A stretch of 64,000 nt of DNA from Lithobates sylvaticus (lineage: Eukaryota > Chordata > Amphibia > Anura > Ranidae), in contig CM053030.1 in NCBI GenBank assembly GCA_028564925.1, positions 406,563,043 through 406,627,042 on the forward strand, in the 5' to 3' direction. Shown here piece by piece: positions 13,263 through 24,879 of this stretch (within the stretch, counting starts at the first letter, position 1; each line of letters begins with the position of its first letter). The notes beneath the pieces were generated by a model, which worked only from the letters and a program-made list of their open reading frames with translations, was not told where the DNA came from and made no database searches. Made by a program: the position numbers and the translations under genes.

Positions 13263-13834
13263 GAGGACAGCAATGATTCTTTATAGATACAGCACATCGA
13301 GTAAGTGTTGCTACTACAGGATTGGAAATGTGTTACTGGCAGGATCACTTGGTAAAAATAATAAATAATGTTAGACCAGGCAACAAAAAAAAAAAAAAAA
13401 TCTAATGTCACCACATCTAAAGACCTGTAAGCTAAATATATTCCATTTTTGTTCTTGGAGTGGGACTTGAACTTTAACACAACCCTGTAATTTGTCTACT
13501 ATAATCCAGATAGCTGGTAGAAGAGGCAGGTGGCTGTTCCATTCTTCACTTTCTTGCAGAGTTAGCAGCACCACTGCTATCCAACACTTCTAGGCATGTC
13601 TAATAGAGTGCCCCCTGCTGGGTATCGTGGTTCCTCCTGCAGTGCTGTAGTTATGTAACAACTGGCAGGAGGAACCATGGAACCCAGCAGGTGGCATGCT
13701 ATCACACTTGAAAATGTTAAATAGCATCTGAGCTGCTAGCTCAGCATAATAGATAAGAATGGACCCTCAGTCAGAGAAGTAAATATATTGCCTCTTCTAT
13801 TGCAGAGTGCCTGGAGAGAAGTGACAGAGTTCCT
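13263..13834. other. No gene seen
   Basis: Low-complexity A run near 13385 and CAGCAGGNGG-type short inverted motifs near 13615 and 13685 (GCCCCCTGCTGGG, CCCAGCAGGTGGC). These suggest a decayed palindromic repeat. Nothing coding. Confidence 0.4.
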
Positions 13835-15072
13835 TTAAAGTGGAACTTTAGTCATTTTTTCATCTTTCCATCTATTAACCCCCCTGTCGATTTTTGCGTC
13901 TCAAAGCGGTACAATTGTTTTGCATAGGAATTTGGCGTTTTATATTGTAGGCCTGTAATTCTTAGTAATAACACACTTAAATCTGTCCAAACAAGAGTCT
14001 AGTAGACATCCCGGGTATGATAAAGTTTGAAACACGAAATCATAAATTATAATATATTAAATAACTATAAATAATTATAAAAAATAATAATAATAAAATA
14101 AATTTCCCTGCGATTCACTATCGCTCAATTCAATTCAAATCTATTGCTGTTTTCTAGCTGGTCTAAACCACTTTTGACGTAAAGGGACACTTTTTGGTTG
14201 CCATGGACAATCTCGAATTTCCAGGCAGAAAGAACAGTTTATATAATATGAAACTGCATGCAGGGCACTGGACAAAGCACTAGGGACAAAAGGGATGTGA
14301 AATGATTTCATACAGTAATGTATTCTGTAAGATTACAGTGTACTGTATGTGTTAAGAATTTTCTATTTTTTTAATTTTCCGCCAGGCTCCACCCCCGTGC
14401 GTCACAACGCTCACAGGGAACAGAGCCTGGCACACAGGACATCGGGGCAGGCGACACAGCCTGCAGACACAGCAAGGGGACATCGCAGGATCCTGGGGAC
14501 AGTACACTGCACCAGGATCCTGCAATGCAATCCCGAGTGTGGCTTGGGGTTACCGCTAATGGTACTGAAATTTAACCCTGAGCCACACTTGGGAAAACTG
14601 CGAGGGAGGTTAAATCCTCTGCCCTTGTTGTTTTAACTTTGGATAGTAAAATTTTCTGCCAGTAAATACCTTATACATCCCTCTTCCTGTTTCTTGTCTG
14701 GTCATTAGCCTAGGCTAGGCTTATGACATCATGCACAGCTCTCTCTCTCTCTTTCTCTCGCTCTCGTGAGAGTTTGTCAGGAAGGTGGGGGGTTGAGTCA
14801 TAAGAGGGCCAATGAGAGATGCAAAGCTGGAGCTATGCCAGTGTACAGAGTGTGTCTGTGTAAATCCAGGAAGTGAACAGGCAGCGGCTTCATCTGCCCA
14901 CAGTTAAAATGGCTGCAGCCAGACTTAGTGGAGGGAGATTTCTGCAGCATATTTTGCAAGTACAAAATCACAGTATATATAAAATAATATGCAAAGTGGT
15001 TTGAGGGAAGCTTAAGAATGGCAAAGACATTTTTATTACAAATTATGTAAGCAGACTGCAGTTCCTCTTTAG
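13835..15072. mobile_element. TTAA-flanked element interrupted by a TTAA-B copy
   Basis: Starts TTAAAGTGGAACTTTAGTC and ends GCAGTTCCTCTTTAGG, approximately inverted. A full TTAA-B element sits in it at 13875-14613. The remaining body is 14614-15072 and has a CT microsatellite near 14745. Confidence 0.55.
13875..14613 (+). mobile_element. TTAA-B copy, nested
   Basis: TTAA at both ends; the right end is GAGGGAGGTTAA. The body matches the copy at 4519 closely (CCAAACAAGAGTCTAGTAGA, ATCCCGGGTATGATAAAG). Being inside another TTAA element, it is the younger of the two. Confidence 0.75.
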
Positions 15073-15960
15073 GTATTTTAGGCATGTCATCACGGTAGGC
15101 TTTTTAGAGTAGCAATGCAACATCTACCTGTTTACTTATGTATACATTATTTATATTTTCATTTTTGACTGAAAAATAGTTTCACTCAGTCTGTACCAGA
15201 TGCCTCTGCTGTCTGAATGTATTTATGATTCATTTTTATCTTTCCTTGCTGGTCTTGGAGTAATCTAGAAGACTGCTCTAAATTGATTTGGATTATCTGA
15301 AATAATATGTCATTTCCTTTAAAGTGCAGTTACCTATAATGATGTTCAATTCCTATTAATGTACATTGGTTTACATTATATTGAATTATGTAATATTACA
15401 TTCTAGTATCATACACTAAAAAAAAAAAAAAACACAATTAGAATGAAGTAGCTTGCAATTCTACAGCAGAGGTCTGCACTGACAGTATTGCAGCATCTGT
15501 ACAGTCTGGAGAATAAATCTCCACATTTTAGATTCACTCTAAATGCTTGTAACCTGATTAGATGTGTTCCCTCATCCACTTCACATCAAAGGCCTAGTCC
15601 AATCTCTGCTACAAATCTCCTAGAGCTACAGAAGGCAATGCAGAACATTTTGAAGCATGGATTATACCAGTCAGGACAAACTTTCTCTGCAAAGAGAACT
15701 GCACAACCAAATGTGTGCATGGATGGTGCATGGATACACCACCATAGGTGGTCATACATTATTAGCAAACCAATCCGAAAGATTTAAGATTTGACCCAGA
15801 TCAGAATAGTTGGTGCCTGGCAGATATCGTATGTGCCTTTTTTACTTATCCATAGTTGCCAACTGTCCCGAATTCGCTGGGACAGTTCCGGTTTTTAATA
15901 AGCTGTCTTGATATCCTTGTCCTGGGCCTGCGTAGGAGGCAAGGAGGTAAGGAGGTATCT
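15073..15960. other. No gene seen
   Basis: AT-rich spacer with an A run near 15420. No repeat ends or protein similarity can be seen. Confidence 0.5.
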
Positions 15961-16281
15961 CCTCACAGTTCTGCTTAGCTCACACATGATCCCTGTGGTA
16001 ACCAGCAAGGAGGAGGCAGGCCCTGTATCCGGGATGTTCCTGCCGTCATCCACAAAAAACAGGAGTGCCTGAAACTGCTGGGCGGGGGTGCACAAAAATC
16101 TGCACATTATTAGGATGAATCTCCTTCCCCAGCAGTTTCAGGCACTCCAGATTTCCGTGGAGGACTGCAGGAACATCCCTGATACAGGGCATGCCTCCTC
16201 CTTGCTGGTTACTACACTTTGAGTGGAATGGGGATGAGCCCAGCCACAGAGATCGTGTGTGAGCTAAGCAGAACTGTGAGG
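15961..16281. repeat. Fold-back repeat
   Basis: CCTCACAGTTCTGCTTAGCT at 15961 pairs with AGCTAAGCAGAACTGTGAGG ending 16281. Further pairs are GGAGTGCCTGAAACTGCTGG with CCAGCAGTTTCAGGCACTCC. Arms are about 130 bp with internal mismatches. No coding frame. Confidence 0.75.
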
Positions 16282-16328
16282 AGGTAAACTTTGCGTAAAC
16301 ACGTTTCATTTTTTTATGTCTGTTATAT

Positions 16329-16511
16329 CAGTGGTCATCAACTCTGTCCTCAGGGCCCACTAACAGACCAGGTTTGCAAGATAACTGAAATACATCACAG
16401 GTGATATCATTTGCTGCTTAGTTATTGCAGTATTCTAGTCTGCATCTCCCCAAGGTAATACATAAAACCTGGCCTGTTAGTGGGCCCTGAGGACAGGGTT
16501 GATGACCACTG
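16329..16511. mobile_element. Small hAT MITE with perfect 8-bp TSD
   Basis: Ends CAGTGGTCATCAACTCTGTC and GTTGATGACCACTG; TGTTATAT occurs on both sides (16321-16328 and 16512-16519). The arms continue inverted over CCTCAGGGCCCACTAACAG. 183 bp, non-coding. Confidence 0.9.
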
Positions 16512-16760
16512 TGTTATATGGTTTCTGTACTTACCATGTGATGCCTTAAAAATAAAGTATTGAAAGAAAAAAAAAATAAGCGGAACTACGCTATATCTGA
16601 GCACAATAAATCAAGAACTATATTTAAAGCGGAGGTCTGCCCATCCCTGCAAAAATGAAAAGCCAGCAGCTACACATACTACACATACATTAATCCTTTA
16701 TACAAAAATTATATTTAACGATTTCCTTTTTTTCATGTGCCACTATTAATATATCTCATA

Positions 16761-17859
16761 CACTAGCAGATTTCCAAACAAATGTTCATACAAACATTTG
16801 TACATTCAATGAATTGACAATTGTAATTTGAAAGTACTTCAAAATTGAATTTGCTTTAACCTCCCTGGCGGTATGATTCTGTCTGGAATTTAGTGCTGAA
16901 AGCGGTACAATTATTTTGCATGGAAATTTGGCGTTTTTATATTGTAGGCATGCAATTCTTATGAATAACTCACTTAAATCTGTCCGAACCAGAGTCTAGT
17001 AGACATCCCGGGTATGATAAAGTTTGAAACACAAAATCATAAATTATAATATAATAAAAATATATATATAAATGATTCAATAATGTAATCAAATCAAAAA
17101 CACTGAAATTTGCTCAGTTGCAGAATAGTCGCTGTCATAAAATTTATTGTTTGATGATAAATTGTGATTCTAATTTTTTGTCAGTGTTTTCTAGCTGGTC
17201 TAAAACCACTTTTGACATAAAGGGACACTTTTTGGTTGCTATGGACAATCTCCAGTTTCCAGGCAGAAAAAAAATATTTTTATTATATAAAATGACATGC
17301 AGGGCACTGGGCAGACCACTAGGGGCAAAGGGGATGTGTATTTTTTGTATACAGTACTGTAATCTGTAAGATTACAGTACTGTATGTGTTTTGTGTTTTT
17401 AAACTTTTTTGAATTTGACGCTGATCTCCGCTCCCGTGAGTCGGAACTTCGCAGGGAGCGAAAACAGAGATCAGCGGCACTCGGCACTGTGTGAATCGAG
17501 CAAGCGGACGGCTCGCTCACACAGCGGGGAGACATTGCAGGATCCAGGGGAAAAGGTAAGTAACTTCCCCCCTGCATCCTGCAACGCAAGCCCGAGTCTG
17601 GCTCGGGGTTACCACTCCTGGTAGAAAAAGCTCAACCCGAGCCAGACTCTGGAATACCGCCAGGGAGGTTAAACAATTAATTTTGGAAGTAATGAAATTT
17701 CTTGAATTAAAACCATGTTCAAGAATAATTTTCCATCCTGCTTCTTCAATTTTTCCTGTGACTGTGGTCGAAAATGAATGTCATTTTGACCACACTAACA
17801 ATCATAAATTTGATTGTATGTTCTCAAAACCAAAATTTTAGAACAAGATCCTACTAGTG
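16761..17859. mobile_element. K MITE interrupted by a TTAA-B element
   Basis: The ends are CACTAGCAGATTT and AAGATCCTACTAGTG. The outer parts (ACAAACATTTGTAC; CCTGTGACTGTGGTCGAAAA) recur at 25545-26690. A TTAA-B element occupies 16856-17672. Confidence 0.65.
16856..17672 (+). mobile_element. TTAA-B copy, diverged subfamily
   Basis: Begins TTAACCTCCCTGGCGGTATG and ends CCGCCAGGGAGGTTAA, the cleanest ends of the family here. The 3' part differs from the other copies (17410-17640). It contains AAGGTAAGT at 17553-17561, a strong 5' splice donor match. Confidence 0.8.
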
Positions 17860-17869
17860 CCTGGCTAGC

Positions 17870-18288
17870 TTAAAGGGGTTGTAAACTCAGAAGGTTTTTT
17901 CTCTTAACGCATTCTATTCATAAGATAACAAGCCTTCTGTGTGTAGCAGGCTCCCCTTGGCTCCCCTTGCCCCCCCTAAACTTACCGGAGCCCAATCTTT
18001 GACCAGCGATGTCCACGAGTGTCTCGGCTATCCGGGACTCTCCCTCCTGATTATCTGAGACACAGCAACGGTGCCATTGGCTCCCGCTGCTGTCAATCAA
18101 AGTCAGCTAGCCAATCAGGAGAGAGAGGGGTAGGGCTGAACCGCAGCTCCGTGTCTGAATGGACACGCAGAGCTGCAGCCCCCATAGCAAACTTCTTGCT
18201 GTGGGGGCACTCAACAGGAGGGAGGGACCAGGAGCAGAGAAGAGGCACCCGAGAAGAGAAGAATCAGGGCTGCTCTGTGATCTTTTCC
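17870..18288 (+). mobile_element. TTAA-G element, 3' truncated
   Basis: Starts TTAAAGGGGTTGTAAACTC and carries CCATTGGCTCCCGCTGCTGT, which is shared with the full copy at 49032. The 3' end is missing: near 18288 it passes straight into TTAA-A sequence. A minus-strand donor-like site ACTTACCGG is at 17980. Confidence 0.65.
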
Positions 18289-19114
18289 CCACAAATAGAG
18301 CTTTCTTTTGGTCGTATTTGATCACCTCTGTGTTTTTTTTTTTTAAATTTTGAAAAAAATAAAAATATATTTTTTACTTTCTGCAATAATACATATCCAA
18401 TAAAAAAATATTAAAAAGCTAATTTTTTATCAGTTTAGGTCAATATATATTCTGCTATATATTCTTGGTAAACAATCGCAATAAGCGTAAATATTGATTG
18501 GTTTGCACAAAAGTAATAACGTTTACAAAATAGGGAAAAGATTTAGGGACTTATTTTTTTTATTGTTTTTACTAGTAATGGCGGTGATCAGCGATTTTTA
18601 GCAGGACTGCGACACTGCGGTGGACAAATCTGAACTTAAGTGACACTTTTTGGTGACCAGTGACACCAATACAGTGATTAGTGCTAAAAAAATGCACTAA
18701 TCACTGTACAAATGACACTGGCAGGGAAGAGGTTGACACGGGGGTGAGGGGGGTATCAAGGGGTTAAGTGTTCCCTAGGGAGGTGTTTCTAACTGTATGG
18801 GGGATGGACTGACTGGGAGAAGAGAGAGATCGCTGTTCCTGATCACTAGGAACAGCTGATCTGTCTCTCCTAACCTGTCAGAACGAGGATCCCTTTGTTT
18901 ACAAAGGCAGATCCCCATAATGCCTCTCTTTCCCCTGATCATGGGTCGCCGGTGGACATCAAGTCCGCTCGGACCCACGGGCGAGCTCCCGCAGCATGCA
19001 GCGGGAGTGCGCCCGCAAAAGCTAGTGCATGGACAGCCGCACCGGTATTGCAATTCGCACATCCGAGCCACCTTGCCGCAGTATAACTGCGGCGGCTGGT
19101 CGGCAAGCGGTTAA
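18289..19114 (-). mobile_element. TTAA-A copy, truncated at one end
   Basis: Core block AGCTTTCTTTTGGTCGTATT near 18300 and right end GGTCGGCAAGCGGTTAA. The other terminus was lost at the junction with TTAA-G. The GC-rich inner part resembles that of the copy at 2546. Confidence 0.72.
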
Positions 19115-20225
19115 GACTAGTGGCAAATAAAATTTCAGGCATTAAAGTGATTGCATTAGAATGCATTAGGATAAAAACCCTCTGCCTTTAATTTGGCGCA
19201 AAAATAATTATTTTACAATAGGCAAAGTAAAATGGCATTCTTAAGGTGAATGTTCACAAAGCCACACTCTGTTCTGTTAGAATGAAACACCCCTTTTTAT
19301 CATGTCTTCCATTGCTATACGTCTCCTAACCTGATAAATTCAGGCAAGCCAAGAGCATCATTAGGATAATGCCACCATATGGTAAGAACAAGCAGTCAAA
19401 GAGGCCAATTAACAACACAGAGAACAGGTGACACGCAATATGCTTTCCTGGCTAAAACATGAAAAGGAAAACCTGATTGCTAGGGCAGCATTTTTTTTCA
19501 TTACTTATGTCTTTTGTCTCCATGTCACAATGATATCCTGGTGAAAATTAGGATCTCTACCTGGAGTAAGCAGCATAAATGTATGTGAAATAATGGAAGC
19601 ACAGTGTTGTTATTAATTCCAATTAATTCCTAAAGAAGAAGACAAAATGTGAGAATCCCTTTGTTTACCCTAAAGGAAGCCAGCTGTGTAGGTCTCTGTT
19701 TATTCATTGTTGGTATGGCAGTTGGAAACTTTCAGCACTAGAAACGCATAGTTGGCAACATTGTAAAAAAAATTATAGGGACACTTTTTTGCCTGTAGGA
19801 GGAGTCTTATTATAAGTAGGGTGCGGGGCATTCGTTTGTAGGTGTGGGATAGCAGGAAAAGAAAAATCGGGCGTGCAAAGCCACTCCAAAATATGGGCGT
19901 GGTTTCAGCAAAATATTGTGTGTGGCTTAAATGGGCGTGACTCAAAGGGGGTGTGGTTAGAGTCTGAGATGAACGAGGGATGGAGGGAGAAAGAGAGAGG
20001 GAGAGAGAGAGAGGGATGGAGGGACAGCAGGCCCAGATCCTACACAACAATAGAAATATGTGTATTACAGAAAGTTTAACAATCAGCAGTTAAAGATACT
20101 CCAAACACCTGGTATTGGGCTTCAATCATCCCGGCACCATGGTTGTTATGGTTTTTAGGATGATTGAAGCGCATTATTTCTATTATTACATTGTAATATA
20201 AAATTAAATCATTCAACTCACCATA
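19115..20225. other. No gene; purine-rich patch and small palindrome
   Basis: 19115-19780 is featureless. 19850-19965 is rich in GGGCGTG motifs. 19975-20025 is a GGGA/GAGA purine tract. At 20130-20170 CTTCAATCATCC pairs with GGATGATTGAAG, a small hairpin. Confidence 0.45.
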
Positions 20226-20804
20226 ATGCATCAGGTGCCCCCAGCAGAGTCCCTCCTTAGATCAGGTGCCCCCAGCAGAGCCGTCCTTACAACAGGTGCC
20301 CCCAGCAGAGTCCCTCCTTACATCAGATGCCCCCAGCGGAGTCCCTCCTTACATCAGGTGCCCACAGCAGTGGAGCCCCTCCTTACATTAGTGTCCCCAG
20401 CAGTGGAGCCCCTCCTTACATCAGTGACCCCAGCAGCGGAGCTACTCCTTACATCAGTGTCCCCAGCAGTGGAGCCCCTCCTTACATCAGTGTCGTGTCC
20501 CCAGCAGTGGAGTCCCTCCTTACATCAGTTTCCCCAGCAGTGGAGCCCCTCCTTACATCAGTGTCGTGTCCCCAGCAGTGGAGTCCCTCCTCACATCTGG
20601 TGTCCCCATCAGTGGAGCCCTCCTTACATCACTGTCCTGATCAGTGGAGCCCTCCTTACATCTGTGTACCTGGCAGCAGAGCCCTCCTCACATCTGTGTA
20701 CCTGGCAGCGGAGCCCTCCTCCCATCTGTGTACCTGGCAGCAGAGCCCTCCTCACATCAATGTCCCCAGCAGAGCCGGCCTCCTTACATCTGTGTCCCTG
20801 GCAT
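20226..20804. repeat. Minisatellite, about 33-bp unit
   Basis: A unit built on CCCCAGCAGTGGAGCCCCTC and CTTACATCAGTGT is repeated with changes about 17 times. The unit lacks stops, so two long frames (197 and 173 residues) appear by chance. It stops just where the P element begins. Confidence 0.85.
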
Positions 20805-20860
20805 CCTCCAAGACTGTGACATCATATGGGGGCGGGGTCACCATGTGACATGAGCATGTG

Positions 20861-20885
20861 ACCCCGCCCCTTGTCCCTATATAAG
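20861..20885 (+). promoter_or_regulatory. GC box plus TATA box of the P element
   Basis: ACCCCGCCCC is followed 6 bases later by CTATATAAG. A second, inverted GC box (GGGGGCGGGG) lies at 20828-20837, separated by GTCACC/GGTGAC-like inverted motifs. The arrangement is typical of a Pol II core promoter; activity is inferred. Confidence 0.6.
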
Positions 20886-21189
20886 TCACAACACCGCGTG
20901 TCTCTGCCATTCCGGCCAGAGAAAGCGACGAGTCAACATCGGAAGAAGAAGAAGAAGAGGAAGAAGAAGACGGCGCAGAAGACGGCGCAGAAGGCGGCGA
21001 CAGCGGCAAGAACAGAAGAGACCCGGAAGACCCCCGAAGGCGGAACGAGACCCCCAGACGACGGCGGCAACGGTGAAGAAGAAAGCCGGGCTCCTCCACT
21101 CGTGAAAGAGCTAGGTAAAAGAGCAGAAGAGAGCGGAGGAGTCCGGCGAGAAGACCCCCTAAGATGGAAGAAGACCCCAGGAGCTGTGC

Positions 21190-21195
21190 AATAAA
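21190..21195 (+). terminator. Poly(A) signal of the P element
   Basis: AATAAA lies about 305 bp after the TATA box, followed by a T-rich stretch. The equivalent AATAAA occurs in the P copies near 40931, 61657 and (minus strand) 60627. Confidence 0.5.
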
Positions 21196-21889
21196 ATATT
21201 TAAAAAAATTGTGTGTTTTTTTTATTTACACTTTTACACCTTAGGTGAATGGGTAGGGGTACATAATACCATATACTCATTCACATAGGGTGGGGGGCCG
21301 GGATCTGGGGGCCCCCTTATTAAAGGGGGCTCCCGGATTCCGATAAGCCCCCCGCCCGCAGACCCCGACAACCAATGGCCAGGGTTGTCGGGAAGAGCCC
21401 TTGTCCTCATCAACATGGGGACAAGGGGCTTTGGGGTGGGGGGCTGCAGGGCCTGGTACGGCTCAGGAGGGGGGGGGGCGCTCGCTCGTCACTGCCTTCG
21501 CTAGTCTCGTCTACCTGCAGTCACGTTTTAAATGAACAGACTTTCCGATCTTGTGTCGGCAAGTCCGTTCATTTCAAAAGTCCCGCGGACTATCACACAG
21601 ACCGCGGAATTGTCTGCCGGACTCGCGAGTCCAGCGGACAATTTTAAGTCTGAACTTAAAACTTAGTCCGCCGGACTTTTGGCAGGAAAAAGTCAGCCGG
21701 CGCCCACACACCGGCGGATTGTCTGGCGGACTCCAGTCCGCTCGTGTGTACGCAGCCTTAGATTGTTTCTAAACATAAGACCCACAACAGGCTCACACTA
21801 TGGTGCAAGCACAATTTTAGCTTTCTTCTCGAAGGTAAGCTCAGTCCAAAAGTCCAAAACTGGTAGTATTCCCAGTCAAGGATAATAAA

Positions 21890-22008
21890 GCCTAGTACAC
21901 GCAGGCTGAATGTCGGGCAACATCGGCTTCAGTCAGACGAGCATGCTGGAAAACCAGCAGCCAACAGACTCCCGACTGACCAGAGTGTTCTGGCGGGGGA
22001 GGGTCTAT
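21890..22008. repeat. Partial MITE (AAAGCCTAGTACACGC start)
   Basis: The first bases resemble Harbinger-like termini; no right end is present before Tc1-derived sequence begins. Confidence 0.4.
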
Positions 22009-22185
22009 AATTTTAATGGTAGGTTTATTTTAACAGTAAGAGACAGAATAACAACAAAAATGTCCAGAAAAACACATTTCAAAAAAGTTTATAAATTGAT
22101 TTGCATTTTAATGAGTGAAATAAGTATTTGATCCCCTATCAGTAAGCAGTATTTCTGGCTCCCAGGTGTCTTCCAAAATAAACGG
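22009..22185. mobile_element. Tc1 transposon fragment
   Basis: Contains TATAATTTTAATGGTAGGTT, ATTTGCATTTTAATGAGTGA, AGTATTTGATCCCCT and TTCTGGCTCCCAGGTGTCTT. From memory these are typical of a widespread fish/amphibian Tc1 terminal region. Both ends are cut off and no transposase remains. Confidence 0.6.
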
Positions 22186-22974
22186 AGTTACTTAACGCAG
22201 TTACTTTAGAGGGTAACGAGTAATCTAACTGATTACTTTTCCCCTCATGGTAACGCAGTTCCCATTACTTGGGCAGTGTTACCGCAATTACATCTACCGC
22301 CACTAAATGTCAGTAGTGTAATTTTGGTGTCCTGCCGAAAAAGTTCCCAGATAAGCCAGATAAGGACCCCCTGTACTGCGCAGGCGCAGCGCTTGCGTAG
22401 TATGAAGGACTACGGAGCTTACGAAAATTGCCGAACCTAAACAGCTCTGAGTGAACTCTACACCGCGCAGGCGCAGTTAACATGTAATTGTACGAGGCAA
22501 TGCCGCACGCTCCTGATGCTCATGCTACTCTGCAAGGGGCATCTATCGTGTAACTAGGGGCGGGTCTAGTATTACTGTAACCAAGGGGCACATTTATTAT
22601 TATTGTTATATATGGAGCTCTGCCCATTAATTTATTCGCCCTCTTCTGTAGCAATCCGACCCTTACAAGATATAATAATAATAGACCCGCCCCTTGCTTA
22701 CACGCTATAACAGATCTGCCCCTTGGTTAGGGTAATAATAGAGCAGCCCCTTACACGATATATAACAATAATAATAAATGCGCCCCTTGCTTACAGTAAT
22801 ACTAGACCTGCCCCTTAGTTACATGTATAGAATATTTTAAAAAAAGTCAGTTACTTTGCTGGGTAACTAATTACTTTTCCAATGTAGTAACTGAGTTACT
22901 AACGCAATTACTTTTTGGGAGAAGTAATTTGTAACTTAACTAATTACTTTTTTAAAGTAAGATGACCAACACTG
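22186..22974. mobile_element. hAT-like element, left end missing
   Basis: The right end AAGATGACCAACACTG is a CAGTGTTGG terminus in reverse. Both flanks are rich in GTTACTTT/AACTAATTACTTT motifs. The middle (22550-22830) repeats GCCCCTTGCTTACA-like units with ATAATAATA. No transposase and no duplication can be shown. Confidence 0.55.
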
Positions 22975-23257
22975 CATCTGATAGGATGCAGTCGCTGTTT
23001 GTCTGAAAATTTTCCACCCGAGTCAATTTGATTTGTGTTGAGGCAGGTGGGGACAACAGAGCCACCCTGTGGTCCAATTTCAGCCGATCCCTGCTACAAT
23101 CCGAGCCATGCAAGGCTAGCTAAAGCACAGCAGTATACCTACATGAAGCACAAGATACACAGTAGCCACCCACTTAATATGTCATTTTTCATCTGACTAA
23201 TATGAGCCAGTTTTAGAATGCATGAAGGTAAAAAACCTTCAGCCTTTCCTAACCACT

Positions 23258-24871
23258 CAGGGGCGGACTGACAAGTCGGTGACTCGGGCGACGCCCGAGG
23301 GCCCGGGGCCATTAGGGGCCCGGACTCGGCCACATGAGGGGCCACTTGAAGCGGCTGTATTACAAGCTGCGATGCTGCTAACGGCGCGCAGCTCCCCGTC
23401 AGCCCCTCCTTCCCTCCCGTCCATCCCAGGTGCTTCTACTGTATGCGCCGTGACGTCACCTGGGACGGACGGGGGGGGAAGGAGGGGGCGGCGGGGAGCC
23501 GCGTGGCGTTAGCAGTATTCGCAGCATGTAATATAGCCACTTTAACCGGCCGAGTCCGGGCCCCTAATGGAAGAGAAGAGTGGAGGGGCCGGCGGGGAGC
23601 ATCGGCATCTGTGAGTAAATTACCAGGACCGCCACAAGTGATGGGGGGGGGGGTGGTACAGAGTCATGGGCCCCGGGTCCCCCCCCCCCCACAGTGTCCC
23701 CCCTACCCCACAGTGTCCCCCTGTGTGCTTGTCCCCCTGTGTGCGTGTCCCCCTGTGTGCATGTCCCCCCCTGCGTGTGCGCTCTCCCTCCAGTGTCCCC
23801 CTGTGTGTGCGTGTCCCCCCCTGCTTGTGCGCTCTCCCTCCAGTTTCCCCCTGTGTGCGTGTCCCCCCCTGCGTGTGCGCTCTCCCTCCAGTGTCCCCCT
23901 GTGTGTGCGTGTCCCCCCCTGCGTGTGCGCTCTCCCTCCAGTTTCCCCCTGTGTGCGTGTCCCCCCCTGCGTGTGCGCTCTCCCTCCAGTGTCCCCCTGT
24001 GTGTGCGTGTCCCCCCCTGCGTGTGCGCTCTCCCTCCAGTGTCCCCCTGTGTGTGTGTGTCCCCCCCTGCGTGTGCGCTTTCCCTCCAGTGTCCCCCTGT
24101 GTGTGTGTGCCCCCCCCTGCGTGTGCGCTCTCCCTCCAGTGTCCCCCTGTGTGTGCGTGTCCCCCCCTGCGCGTGCGCTCTCCCTCCAGTGTCCCCCTGT
24201 GTGTGTGTGCCCCCCTGTGTGTGCGCTCTCCCTCCAGTGTCCCCCTGTGTGTGCGTCCCCCCCTGTGTGTGCGCTTTCCCTCCAGTGTCCCCCCCCTGTG
24301 TGTGTGCTCTCCCTCCAGTGTCCCCCTGTGTGTGCGTGTCCCCCCCTGTGTGTGCGCTCTCCCTCCAGTGTCCCCCCCTATGTGTGCGTGCCCCCCCCTG
24401 CGTGTGCGCTCTCCCTCCAGTGTCCCCCTGTGTGTGCACTCTCCCTCCAGTGTCCCCCTGTGTGTGCCCCCCTGTGTGTGCGCTCTCCCTCCAGTGTCCC
24501 CCTGTGTGTGCACTCTCCCTCCAGTGTCCCCATGTGTGTGCCCCCCTGTGTGTGTGCTCTCCCTCCAGTGTCCCCCTGTGTGTGCGTGTCCCCCCCTGTG
24601 TGTGCACTCTCCCTCCAGTGTCCCCCTGTGTGTGTGTGTGTGTTTGTGTGTGTGTGCGTTCTCCCTCCAGTGTCCCCCTGTTTGTGCGCTCCAACCCCTA
24701 CAGTGTCCCCCATTGTGCTCTCCCTCCCCAGTGTGCCCCCCCCCCAGTGTCCACCTGTGTGCTTTCTCCCCCCTGTGTCTCCCTGTGCAGGTGTGGCTTG
24801 AGTGTGGGGACCAAGGGGGCCCCATGATCTTCTATTGCCCGGGGGCCCCATGAGTTGTCAGTCCGCCCCTG
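23258..24871. mobile_element. hAT element expanded by a minisatellite, 8-bp TSD
   Basis: CAGGGGCGGACTGACAAGTC at the left and GTTGTCAGTCCGCCCCTG at the right. TAACCACT flanks both sides (23250-23257, 24872-24879). The related copy at 54903 is only 370 bp, so most of this element's 1614 bp is internal repeat expansion. No transposase. Confidence 0.9.
23690..24760. repeat. Minisatellite, 48-50-bp unit
   Basis: About 20 copies of a unit with GTGTCCCCCTGTGTGTGCGT and CGCTCTCCCTCCAG. Some units are shortened to about 30 bp. It reads open in several frames on both strands (up to 452 codons) because the unit lacks stops. A longer TG run lies near 24628. Confidence 0.92.
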
Positions 24872-24879
24872 TAACCACT

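Larger units (their letters stand above)
20805..21757 (+). mobile_element. P element (promoter-bearing), left end missing
   Basis: Order: GC boxes, TATA box (20877-20885), purine-rich body, AATAAA (21190-21195), then a hairpin built on GTGAATGGGTAGGGGTAC and a GC hairpin. It finishes with GTCCG-rich sequence ending CGTGTGTACGCAGCCTTAG, a Harbinger-like terminus with TTA. A frame of 107 codons (20871-21194; begins MSLYKSQHRV, Lys/Arg-rich middle) has relatives in both arms of the palindrome at 61 kb. However, its ATG lies upstream of the TATA box, so a transcript started there would not contain it. I do not call it a gene. Confidence 0.7.

Noticed and set aside
20226-20848. Frames of 197 and 173 codons
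   Set aside because: They lie in a 33-bp minisatellite whose length is a multiple of three, which keeps chance frames open.
23443-24825. Open frames up to 452 codons, Pro/Cys-rich or Thr/Gly-rich
   Set aside because: They are translations of a 48-50-bp minisatellite that is open in several frames on both strands; no protein domain is present.
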